Position numbers and translations under genes: made by a program
Shown here: positions 7,322 to 14,128 of the stretch, piece by piece
How positions within the stretch are numbered: the stretch's first letter is position 1
Layout: each line of letters begins with the position of its first letter
Notes under the pieces: generated by a model
What the model saw: the letters and a program-made list of their open reading frames with translations, nothing else
What the model was told of the DNA's origin: nothing
The model's database searches: none
Assembly (NCBI RefSeq): GCF_002946835.1
Contig: NZ_CP026652.1
Location: 7,068,001 to 7,132,000, forward strand
Length of the DNA: 64,000 nt
Direction: 5' to 3'
Source of the DNA: Streptomyces dengpaensis
GTDB taxonomy: Bacteria; Actinomycetota; Actinomycetes; Streptomycetales; Streptomycetaceae

Positions 7322-8791
7322 GTGACGCCTGAATCCCACTCCACGACCGGTACGGACGACCCCACACTCGGCCCACCGCCCGGCTGCCCCGCCCACGGCC
7401 TCGGTCCCGGCGGGCTGCGCCGCCTGTACGGGCCCGAGGCGGAGGACCTGGGAGACCTGTACGAGAAACTCCGCGCCGAACACGGCAACGTCGCCCCCGT
7501 GCTGCTCCACGACGACGTGCCGATCTGGGTGGTGCTCGGCCACACCGAGAACCTGCACATGGTGAGCAACCCGGCGCAGTACGCGCGCGACAGCCGTCTG
7601 TGGAACGCCGTCCAGGACGGCACGGTGAAGCCCGACAACCCGCTGATGCCCCTGATCGCCTGGCAGCCCATCTGCTCCCACGCCGAGGGCGACGAGCACC
7701 TGCGGCTGCGCGGGGCGGTCACCGGCGCCATGAGCACCATCGATTTCCGCAGCCTGCGGCGTCACATCAACCGCGCGACACAGAACCTCGTCAACCAGTT
7801 CTGCGAGCGCGGCACGGCCGATCTGGTCAGCCAGTTCGCCGAGCACCTGCCGATGGCCGTGCTGTGCGAGATCCTCGGCATGCCCGAGGACTACAACGAG
7901 CGCCTCGTGCAGGCCGCCCGCGACCTGCTCAAGGGCACCGAGACCGCGATCGCCAGCAACGAGTACGTCATGAGTGTGCTGACGCGGCACACCATCCGCC
8001 GGCGGGCCAAGCCCGAGGAGGACTTCACCAGTCACCTCATCAACCACCCGGCCGGGCTCACCGACGACGAGGTGGCCCAGCATCTTCGCCTGGTCATGCT
8101 CGCCGCGTACGAGGCCACGGCCAACCTCATCGCCAACGTGATGCGGGTGGTGCTCACCGACCCGCGCTTCCGTGCCCAGCTGAACGGCGGGCAGATGACG
8201 GTGCCGCAGGCGGTGGAGCAGTCCCTGTGGGACGAGCCGCCGTTCAGCGCCGTCCTCGGCTACTTCGCCAAGCAGGAAACGGAGTTGGGCGGTCAGCGCA
8301 TCCGCAAGGGAGACGGACTGCTCTTCGCGATCGCGCCGGGCAACGTCGACCCGCGGGTCCGGCCCGACCTCGCGGCCAACATGATGGGCAACCGGTCGCA
8401 CCTCGCCTTCGGCGGCGGTCCCCACGAGTGCCCGGGCCAGGACATCGGCCGTGCCATCGCCGACGTCGGGGTCGACGCACTGCTGATGCGCCTGCCGGAC
8501 ACCGAACTTGACTGCGACGAGAGCGAGTTGCGCTGGCGGTCGTCGATGTCGTCGCGCCACCTGGTGGAGCTGCCCGTTCAGTTCGCGCCAAGGCCCCGGC
8601 AGGACGTCCTGGAGCGGACCGCGGTGCACGCGGTGCCGCGCCCGCGGCCGGACTGGCAGGTCACGACGGAGCCGTCGGAGCCGACCGCGCCCGCCGCGCC
8701 GCCGGTGTCCGTCCAGCCCGCGCAGGCACCGGAGCCCGCCCACCGTCTCAGCGCCTGGCAGCGCTTCCTGCGCTGGTGGCGCGGCGACTGA
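7322..8791 (+). CDS. rarE: Cytochrome P450, CYP157-like (RarE), lacking the EXXR motif
   Basis: A 489-residue P450. The heme-binding loop FGGGPHECPG places the thiolate ligand at Cys370. The K-helix EXXR motif, nearly invariant in P450s, is replaced by EQSLW at residues 299-303, and the I-helix reads AAYEAT (261-266) instead of AGxDTT. EQSLW at almost the same position is the reported hallmark of CYP157C1, and conservons commonly end with a CYP154/CYP157-type gene. The C-terminal 90 residues are a Pro-rich extension. GTG start at 7322. No redox partner is nearby. Substrate is unknown; because the ERR triad is broken, a conventional mono-oxygenase role is not assured. Confidence 0.92.
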   Translation: MTPESHSTTGTDDPTLGPPPGCPAHGLGPGGLRRLYGPEAEDLGDLYEKLRAEHGNVAPVLLHDDVPIWVVLGHTENLHMVSNPAQYARDSRLWNAVQDGTVKPDNPLMPLIAWQPICSHAEGDEHLRLRGAVTGAMSTIDFRSLRRHINRATQNLVNQFCERGTADLVSQFAEHLPMAVLCEILGMPEDYNERLVQAARDLLKGTETAIASNEYVMSVLTRHTIRRRAKPEEDFTSHLINHPAGLTDDEVAQHLRLVMLAAYEATANLIANVMRVVLTDPRFRAQLNGGQMTVPQAVEQSLWDEPPFSAVLGYFAKQETELGGQRIRKGDGLLFAIAPGNVDPRVRPDLAANMMGNRSHLAFGGGPHECPGQDIGRAIADVGVDALLMRLPDTELDCDESELRWRSSMSSRHLVELPVQFAPRPRQDVLERTAVHAVPRPRPDWQVTTEPSEPTAPAAPPVSVQPAQAPEPAHRLSAWQRFLRWWRGD

Positions 8792-8829
8792 GGCCCGCCG
8801 TCGCACAAGGCCTGCTCGTCGCGTGACGC

Positions 8830-9780
8830 CTACGTGCCGTAGGACGCCCATGCGTCGTACGACGTCCAGGCCTGGAGCCCCCGCCCACTGACGAACCGGT
8901 GATCGTGCCCCGTGACCGGATCGGTGAACTCCAGTACCCGCGCCAGCAGTTGCAGCGGACGCCGGAAGTCACCGGCCGGTACGGGGCCGGTCACCACCGG
9001 GTAGAGGGGATCGCCGAGGATGGGTACGCCCAACGCGTTCATGTGCACCCGGAGTTGATGGGTCTGCCCGGTGCGCGGCAGAAGCCGGTAGAGCCCCACT
9101 CCGTCGCGGTGCTCGCGCAACTCGACCCGGCTGACCGCGTTCGGCTCGCCCGCCACCTCCTGGGCGGCCAGCACACCGCGCTCCTTCACGATCCGGCTCC
9201 GGACGGTACGCGGCAGGTCAAGACCGGCGTCGTACGCGGCCACGGCCTCGTACTCCTTGCCGACCAGCTTGTCGCGGAACAGCGACTGGTAGGCGCCGCG
9301 CTCCTCGGGCCGCACGGTGAACAGCACGAGCCCGGCGGTGAGCCGGTCGAGGCGGTGCGCGGCGCCGAGCGTCGGGAGGTCCAGCTCCCGCCGCAGCCGG
9401 GCGAGGACGGTCTCGGCGACATGGCTGCCGCGCGGGGTGGTGGCGAGGAAGTGCGGTTTGTCGGCCACGACGATGTGCTCGTCGCGGTACACGACGTCGA
9501 GCGCGAACGGCACCCGCTCCTCGTCCGGCAGTTCCCGGTGGAACCACACGAACATCCCCGGCACATACGCCGTCTCGGCGGTCAGCGGCCGCCCGTCCTC
9601 CCCGACGATCAGCCCCTCGCCGATCATCCCGTCGATCACCCCGGCCCCCGCCGCGAGCCGCTCCACCAGATGCTCCCGCACGGTTCCCCGGCGCCCGCCC
9701 TGCGGCAGCTTGATCCGCACGGGGTCCACCCCGTGGCGCTGGGGCAGCGGGGAGGGCGGGATGCGGGGCTTGCGTCTCAT
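8830..9780 (-). CDS. RluA-family pseudouridine synthase
   Basis: A 316-residue pseudouridine synthase. The catalytic motif HRLDRLTAGL supplies the essential Asp, and RTGQTHQLRVHM is the other RluA/RluC signature. The N-terminal 80 residues are an S4-like/leader extension rich in Arg and Pro. It isomerises uridine in rRNA or tRNA; the target cannot be set from sequence. ATG 9780 is chosen; TTG and GTG codons up to three positions upstream are in frame. It is convergent with rarE, with 38 bp between stops. Confidence 0.9.
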   Translation of the reverse strand: MRRKPRIPPSPLPQRHGVDPVRIKLPQGGRRGTVREHLVERLAAGAGVIDGMIGEGLIVGEDGRPLTAETAYVPGMFVWFHRELPDEERVPFALDVVYRDEHIVVADKPHFLATTPRGSHVAETVLARLRRELDLPTLGAAHRLDRLTAGLVLFTVRPEERGAYQSLFRDKLVGKEYEAVAAYDAGLDLPRTVRSRIVKERGVLAAQEVAGEPNAVSRVELREHRDGVGLYRLLPRTGQTHQLRVHMNALGVPILGDPLYPVVTGPVPAGDFRRPLQLLARVLEFTDPVTGHDHRFVSGRGLQAWTSYDAWASYGT

Positions 9781-9825
9781 CACGATCAAGCGTACGAGGC
9801 GCCGGCCGCGCCGCGTGCAGGAGTC

Positions 9826-9951
9826 TCAGGCGTACGAGGCCGGAACCACCTCCTCGGCCACGCCGGCCCGCGCCCGGTACGCGCGGTACGCCGCTCCCGC
9901 GACCAGCGTCACGCCCAGGAACAGCACGGTGAACCACTGGAAGTACCAGTG
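9826..9951 (-). pseudogene. Displaced native 3' end of the APC permease gene, cut off by the integrated element
   Basis: Read on the minus strand from the att core, this encodes 41 residues beginning HWYFQWFTVLFLGVTL and ending at a stop at 9826. It is plainly the last transmembrane helix and tail of an APC permease and aligns with the C-terminus of the permease at 24371-25930 (HWYFQWFTVIFLLVTL). Codons upstream of 9951 belong to the element and are not permease-like. In an element-free chromosome this end would join the gene body whose start is at 25930, giving 514 residues. It has no start codon or ribosome binding site of its own and is presumably silent here. Confidence 0.92.
9926..9951. 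repeat. attL core, left 26-bp direct repeat
   Basis: Identical over 26 bp to 24486-24511. It begins ACGGTGAACCACTGG and ends AAGTACCAGTG. On the minus strand it encodes HWYFQWFTV of an APC permease, so integration is into a protein gene, not a tRNA gene. Crossover lies somewhere within this stretch. Confidence 0.92.
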
Positions 9952-10200
9952 GAGGCACCCCCGCCGTGACCTGCGGGAACGTGATTGGACCCTCTCTGAC
10001 CTGCGGAGACGCATCCTGCGTCATCCCGCATTTTCCTTCGTCATCTGGGGCTCATGTGCCCTGTCTGTGCCCTCCAGGGCACGCGATCCGCCCAGCTCCT
10101 GCCGGTCTCTATCCCGGAGACACGGCGGCCCCGAACCGGTGATGACAGCACCGGCCGGGGCCTTGATCCGAACCCACCCAGATCAAGGGAGCTCAGACCC
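9952..10200. promoter_or_regulatory. Left end of the element: candidate integrase arm and excisionase sites, no gene
   Basis: GTGCCCT occurs at 10056-10062 and 10067-10073 (11 bp apart) and inverted as AGGGCAC at 10076-10082. The same pair with the same 11-bp pitch stands at the right end (24419-24436), as expected for arm-type recombinase sites. Closer to the core, TGACCTGCGG is repeated at 9967-9976 and 9998-10007, 31 bp (three helical turns) apart, a possible excisionase or second integrase site. AAGGGAGCTC near 10190 is the ribosome binding site of the next gene. Confidence 0.7.
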
Positions 10201-10464
10201 ATGCAGGACCGTACCCCGGACGCCGTGCGCGACTTGCTCGCGGCCGTCCTCGAAGCGCTCGACATTCCGCACCCCGCCACGGTCGGCGACACCGAGGCGC
10301 ACGACCGGCTGCTGAACGACCGCGCCATGCACGCGGCGATCGCACTGCGCAGCGTCCTCGACGACAACCCCCTGACGAGCGTCGAGTGGACGACCACCTA
10401 CCTGCGTGAGCGGCTCGCCGAGCACCCGCCCACCGGCTACCGCGCGTGGGGTGAGGGCCGATGA
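10201..10464 (+). CDS. Small conserved-type hypothetical protein of the element
   Basis: An 87-residue acidic, helical protein (AVRDLLAAVLEALDIPHPATVGDTEAHDRLL). I do not recognise a named domain; proteins of this style are common on Streptomyces phages and integrative elements. ATG 10201 follows GGGAG; the frame is open upstream into the att region but has no start with a ribosome binding site. First of three genes joined by ATGA overlaps. Confidence 0.75.
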   Translation: MQDRTPDAVRDLLAAVLEALDIPHPATVGDTEAHDRLLNDRAMHAAIALRSVLDDNPLTSVEWTTTYLRERLAEHPPTGYRAWGEGR

Positions 10465-10838
10465 TCGAGCCGCGCACGGTGACCGTGAACGTCTTGGTTG
10501 CCAAGAGCCTGGAAGTCGACGAACCGGGCTGGTGCCTTGGGCACCGTGACGACCGTGCCCAGTCCAAGGCGGATATCGAGCACAACGGGTCCGAGACCTT
10601 CGCCACCTTCGACGGGCCGCACGGACCTATCGAGTACCTCCGCGCATGGATCACTCAAAGGCCCTACGCCAACCTCGCGCCCGAGCCGCTCCCGCTCGTC
10701 GCGGTCGAGATCAACGGCGAGATTGTGTCCCTCACACCGGACGACGTCCACGCCTTCACCTCCCTCACCCGTGCCCACCTCGCCTTCCTCGACGGGCTCG
10801 CCGACGAAGCTGACGCTATCCGCCAGGAGACCCGATGA
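10461..10838 (+). CDS. DUF6907-like hypothetical protein
   Basis: 125 residues. VDEPGWCLGHRDD near residues 19-31 resembles the W-C-x-x-H motif of the Streptomyces DUF6907 family, then beta-rich sequence ending in a helical tail (DDVHAFTSLTRAHLAFLDGLADEADAI). No function is known for the family. ATG overlaps the upstream stop and the stop overlaps the next start, so the three genes are one operon. Confidence 0.7.
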   Translation: MIEPRTVTVNVLVAKSLEVDEPGWCLGHRDDRAQSKADIEHNGSETFATFDGPHGPIEYLRAWITQRPYANLAPEPLPLVAVEINGEIVSLTPDDVHAFTSLTRAHLAFLDGLADEADAIRQETR

Positions 10839-11089
10839 GCAGCAAGCCGCGCGCCCTCTCGGTGCGCACGACGGACGAACTCCTTGAGGACCTGGCCGTC
10901 TTGCAGGGCAGCGGTATGACGGCGTCTGACGCGGTCCGGTTCGCGGTGCGGCTGTTGGCGCAGGCGCACCGGTACGCGGACCATCCGGCGCAGACTCACG
11001 GCGGCCAGCGGCCGGCGGTGCTGTCCATTCGGACCCGTGACCTGTTCCCGGTGGCGCCAGTGTCCGACGGGGCCGAGAAGGGCGTGTGA
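10835..11089 (+). CDS. Small protein with ribbon-helix-helix-like N-terminus
   Basis: 84 residues. LSVRTTDELLEDLAVLQGSGMTASDAVRFAVRLLA at residues 8-42 has the strand-helix-helix pattern of an RHH DNA-binding domain, followed by a short Pro/Arg tail. It could regulate its own operon. Family membership is inferred from pattern only. Confidence 0.6.
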   Translation: MSSKPRALSVRTTDELLEDLAVLQGSGMTASDAVRFAVRLLAQAHRYADHPAQTHGGQRPAVLSIRTRDLFPVAPVSDGAEKGV

Positions 11090-11156
11090 CGCGGCAGGGC
11101 TCATCCGTCGGACACGGGTGGGCCCTGTCATACGTGCAGGTCAAGACAGGGGGACG

Positions 11157-11321
11157 ATGGGTACGCGCGAGTCCATTGCACGAGCAGTGATCGATGGCAC
11201 CGAGGCCGGGCGCCGAGGCGACCCTCCGACCGTTTGCCCCTACCGCGGCATACTGCGCACCGCATGGATCAAGGGTTACGCGCGCACCGCGCCACCCCTG
11301 CCCGACAACGGCGACGCGTAG
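11157..11321 (+). CDS. Rmf/CrpP-fold small protein
   Basis: A 54-residue protein with the pattern AVIDGTEAGRRG ... CPYRGILRTAWIKGY, the arrangement of ribosome-modulation-factor/CrpP-type small proteins often found on actinobacterial elements. A run of G's (CAGGGGG) 5 bp upstream supports ATG 11157; a longer in-frame start at 11037 would overlap the previous gene by 53 bp. In other bacteria the fold binds ribosomes (Rmf) or is linked to quinolone resistance (CrpP). No role can be fixed here. Confidence 0.65.
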   Translation: MGTRESIARAVIDGTEAGRRGDPPTVCPYRGILRTAWIKGYARTAPPLPDNGDA

Positions 11322-11455
11322 CACGCGAGAGCGGCCGCGGCCGGGATTCCGGTCCGGCCGGGGCCTGTCCCGCCCGCCCCCGGGAGCTCACGGGGTATGG
11401 GGACGGGCGGGGGTTGGGCCCGGCTCCGGCACACCGTCGCGCCGGAACCGGGGGT
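11322..11455. terminator. GC-rich inverted repeats between the convergent small genes
   Basis: A 134-bp gap between the Rmf-like gene and the minus-strand pair. Around 11333-11369 a GGCCGCGGCCGGG stretch can pair with CCGGTCCGGCCGG. There is no T-run. Probably a two-way terminator. Confidence 0.4.
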
Positions 11456-11665
11456 CTACGAGCGGGCTGCCTTGTACGCGCGCCACAGCTGGTCTGCCGT
11501 CGTGCACTTCGCCTGTCCGTGTCCGCAGCCCTCGCATGCGGTGGCGTGTGTGATGTAGGCGCGGTACGCGGTCTGGATGCGGCTGTACGTGCCGCTGTCG
11601 GCGACCGCCTGCATGTGGCCGAACGCGCTCCCTGAGTCGCGCCATTCCCGCCTGACGGCGCTCAT
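11456..11665 (-). CDS. Small hypothetical protein with CxxC motif
   Basis: 69 residues: a helical N-terminus (GHMQAVADSGTYSRIQTAYRAYITHA) then ACEGCGHGQAKC, a possible single zinc-binding knuckle, and a short helix (DQLWRAYKAARS). No named family is recognised. The start overlaps the stop of the upstream gene (ATGA), so both are co-transcribed. Confidence 0.65.
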   Translation of the reverse strand: MSAVRREWRDSGSAFGHMQAVADSGTYSRIQTAYRAYITHATACEGCGHGQAKCTTADQLWRAYKAARS

Positions 11666-11862
11666 GACGTGCCGCCAGCCCGCGTCGGGTGGGGGTGGTT
11701 GCGGATCTCGACGTTGCAGTCCGTCGCGCGCGACGCATTCCCAGCGGCCAGAGCCTCGGCCCGCTGTCGAGCGAGGGCCTGGCAGACACCACAGCCCGGC
11801 GCCGGGTCGGGGGCGCTGAGGGGAAGTTCGAGCGTGATGGGCGGGTCCATGGTCGTCTTCAT
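11662..11862 (-). CDS. Small hypothetical protein
   Basis: 66 residues from ATG 11862, which has GGAGG 7 bp upstream; a 12-codon longer frame lacks one. The N-terminus is Pro-rich, then GCGVCQALARQRAEALAAGNASRATDCNVEIRNHPH, which resembles the short helical Cys-containing proteins that accompany DUF5753 regulators on Streptomyces elements. No function known. Confidence 0.6.
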   Translation of the reverse strand: MKTTMDPPITLELPLSAPDPAPGCGVCQALARQRAEALAAGNASRATDCNVEIRNHPHPTRAGGTS

Positions 11863-12106
11863 CCGCGTGCCTCCGCTGGCGTGGGCCTGCCCAGGCACCG
11901 GTGCGCGGCGCGTGCGTGGGCAGAGTGTCGTGGGCTGCCGCTGGTCACGACGCTAAGGACGTGGTGTGCGCCACATCCAGCGATGTTCACCAATGTTCAC
12001 GGCAATCCACAGGGCATGCGGTTGGCGACTTCGAACCCTTGACCCTTCACCTCGGACGACTGAGGGTGGTGTACATCCGTGCACACCAAGAGCGTCGGAG
12101 GCGGCG
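11863..12106. promoter_or_regulatory. Divergent promoter region with repeated ATGTTCAC
   Basis: About 240 bp between the minus pair and the DUF6879/XRE operon. ATGTTCACCA is followed directly by ATGTTCACGG (11983-12002), a 10-bp-spaced direct repeat that could bind the XRE regulator encoded downstream. A TTGACC at 12039-12044 has no convincing -10 partner. GGAGGCGG before 12107 is a good ribosome binding site. Confidence 0.4.
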
Positions 12107-12367
12107 ATGACACTACGGTTCATCGGCATCGACCCCAACACGGGAACAGGCGAAAGCCCCACCGTGTGGGTCGACGACAGCAAGAACGAGTTGGTCATTC
12201 AGGGATGGAAGCCGAGCCCGGATCTCGAAGCGGAATGCGCCGCGTTCGAGGCGCCCGGACACGCGGCGGGTATCCCCGACCACGAGGCAGTAGTCCGGAT
12301 CCCGGCCCGTATGGTGCCGGCCTTGAGGGAGGCGTGCGATGCCGCAGAACGTGCCGAGCTTCGCTGA
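12107..12367 (+). CDS. Small hypothetical protein upstream of the DUF6879 gene
   Basis: 86 residues: LRFIGIDPNTGTGESPTVWVDDSKNELVIQGWK then a charged helix. Proteins of this form regularly precede a DUF6879 gene and an XRE-DUF5753 gene in Streptomyces and are often written as toxin-antitoxin-like or regulatory trios. Its role is unknown. Overlaps the next gene by 29 bp. Confidence 0.75.
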   Translation: MTLRFIGIDPNTGTGESPTVWVDDSKNELVIQGWKPSPDLEAECAAFEAPGHAAGIPDHEAVVRIPARMVPALREACDAAERAELR

Positions 12368-12866
12368 GCTGCTGGACGGCGCGCTGCGCAGCGCCGTCCA
12401 CCTGGAGATGCGCGACGCCTACGGTGTCGCAGGCGAGGCCGACGACTTCGCGCACTGGAAGAACACTGGCGAGCGGGACATGGATCCCGGCTCGCCATAC
12501 TGGGCGTCGTGGGTGCAGTTGGTCCGCCGCACCGTGGCCCGCGGCGTGACCGTCCGCCGGGCCCGTATCGTCTCCGAGCCAGTCAGCGACTACATCCGCT
12601 TCGAGCACGCAGGAACCCCGGTCAACGTCGAGGCCGGCGAGCAGGTGCGATGGCTTGCCCGCCGCCGAGTATCCGACATCGCCCTGCCGGGTAACGACTT
12701 CTGGCTGATCGACGGCCGCTTGATCCGCTGGAACCACTTCACCGGCGACGGCGCGTCCGGAGGCGGGGAGATCAGCGAGGATCCGGCCGCGGCCAAGCTG
12801 TGCGCCGACGCCTTCGAGGCAGTGTGGGCGCGCGCGACCCCACACCAGGACTACAAGATCAGCTAG
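12339..12866 (+). CDS. DUF6879 family protein
   Basis: 175 residues with DUF6879 hallmarks: FAELLDGALRSAVHLEMRDAY near the start, a W-W spaced stretch (SPYWASWVQLVRRTVARGVTVRRARIVSEPVSDYIRF) and FWLIDGRLIRWNHFTGDG. The family is almost always next to XRE-DUF5753 regulators. No enzymatic residue is evident and its biochemistry is unreported as far as I know. Confidence 0.85.
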   Translation: MPQNVPSFAELLDGALRSAVHLEMRDAYGVAGEADDFAHWKNTGERDMDPGSPYWASWVQLVRRTVARGVTVRRARIVSEPVSDYIRFEHAGTPVNVEAGEQVRWLARRRVSDIALPGNDFWLIDGRLIRWNHFTGDGASGGGEISEDPAAAKLCADAFEAVWARATPHQDYKIS

Positions 12867-12890
12867 TGCGGAAGGCGTACAGGCCAGCTC

Positions 12891-13742
12891 ATGCCCATCT
12901 CCCCGTCATCCTCGGCCCAAGCTGCGCGCGAACGCGTCGCGCAGCGTCTGCGTGAACTCCGTGCAGACGCGGGCATTACCGGGACTGAGCTGGCCTCTCG
13001 CTGCGGCTGGACCCATCCGAAAACCTCGCGCATCGAGAACGCGCGCACACCCCCCACGCCCGAGGACATCCGTCTCTGGTGCCGCGCCTGCGGCGCCGCC
13101 GACCAGGCCCCCGACATTCTCGCCCAGTCCCGTGATGCCGAGTCGCAGTACGTCGAGTGGAGACGCAAGGTCCGAGCCGGGCTGAAGCGTCTGCAGGGCA
13201 GCTACGTGCAGCTGTACCGGTCCACTGACCTTTTCCGGATCTACTCGCCCACGCTGGTCCCCGGCCTGCTGCAGACCGAGGGGTACGCGCGGGCCCTGCT
13301 GTCCGCGAACGCCCGCCTGCTTGACCTCCCCGACGACGCCGAGGAAGCGGCGGCCGCACGCCTCGAACGCTCGCAGATCATCCATGAGCCGGGGCGCCGG
13401 TTCGTCATGCTGATCGAAGAGGGCGTTCTCCGGTACCAGTTGGGTGACGGCGACGCGATGGCCGCACAGCTTGGCTACCTGCTGACCGCGGGTGCGCTTC
13501 CCTCGGTGTCGCTCGGCATCATCCCGAGCGCCACACCGCAACGCGTCCTGTGGCCGCAGGAGTTGTTCCACATGTACGACGACACCCTCGTGTCGGTGGA
13601 GCTCCTGTCTGCCCGCGTCCGTGTCACGCAGCCCAGTGAGATTGCCCTCTACCTGAAGGCCTTCGAGGAGCTGCGCGGCATGGCCGTGTACGGCGCCGGT
13701 GCCCGCGCCCTGATCGTGAAGGCCATCGACGCGCTGCGTTGA
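12891..13742 (+). CDS. XRE-family regulator with DUF5753 domain
   Basis: 283 residues. HTH at about 12-65 (VAQRLRELRADAGITGTELASRCGWTHPKTSRIENARTPPT), then DUF5753 with the LVPGLLQTEGYARALL motif and a C-terminal domain. Regulators of this type are abundant in Streptomyces. They usually pair with a short DUF397 protein, but none is present here; the partner may be the DUF6879 protein. A 10-bp-stem hairpin follows 15 bp after the stop. Confidence 0.92.
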   Translation: MPISPSSSAQAARERVAQRLRELRADAGITGTELASRCGWTHPKTSRIENARTPPTPEDIRLWCRACGAADQAPDILAQSRDAESQYVEWRRKVRAGLKRLQGSYVQLYRSTDLFRIYSPTLVPGLLQTEGYARALLSANARLLDLPDDAEEAAAARLERSQIIHEPGRRFVMLIEEGVLRYQLGDGDAMAAQLGYLLTAGALPSVSLGIIPSATPQRVLWPQELFHMYDDTLVSVELLSARVRVTQPSEIALYLKAFEELRGMAVYGAGARALIVKAIDALR

Positions 13743-13757
13743 GACCGGACGTACGAC

Positions 13758-13792
13758 GGCGCCCGGCTCCTCGCGGTGAGGTGCCGGGCGCC
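13758..13792. terminator. Hairpin terminator between convergent xre and the tail operon
   Basis: GGCGCCCGGC at 13758-13767 pairs perfectly with GCCGGGCGCC at 13783-13792 around a 15-nt loop. It lies 3 bp before the stop of the minus-strand gene at 13796, so it can serve both directions. Confidence 0.8.
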
Positions 13793-13795
13793 TGG

Positions 13796-14125
13796 TCAGC
13801 CACGTATGGGCTCTGCGCCGTCCGCGGGTAGCTCTTCCACACCCAACGGGCGGACCTCCGTGCACGCGGCCAACATCACATTGCCCTGCTCGTCGGCGCC
13901 CTCAGTCCATGTCCACGCTTCCGGCCCACCGCGGACGACCGCGTACCCGAGCGCGGCGAGAGCGTCGTATCGCTGCATGAGGGACGGCGGCCCCACCTGG
14001 CCCGGCCAGGTCACGGACAGCGGCGACAGGCCGGACAGGTCGGGGCGGGCAAGGTGCAGCGCCCATTCCCCGCCGTTGTCGGGGCTCCACCCGAATCCTG
14101 CGTATCCCGTCTGCTCGTCAACCAT
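13796..14125 (-). CDS. DUF6303-like hypothetical protein
   Basis: 109 residues; WALHLARPDLSGL ... WPGQVGPPSLMQRYDALAALGYAVV ... WTWTEGADEQGN recalls the small DUF6303 proteins of Streptomyces. The match is by memory of the pattern and is moderate. It is the last gene of the minus-strand series and follows the tape-measure stop by 3 bp. Confidence 0.6.
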   Translation of the reverse strand: MVDEQTGYAGFGWSPDNGGEWALHLARPDLSGLSPLSVTWPGQVGPPSLMQRYDALAALGYAVVRGGPEAWTWTEGADEQGNVMLAACTEVRPLGVEELPADGAEPIRG

Positions 14126-14128
14126 GGC

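Noticed and set aside
9826..10014. Independent 62-codon gene at the left end of the element
   Set aside because: Its first part is element DNA out of any family and the rest is the cut-off permease C-terminus; no ribosome binding site.
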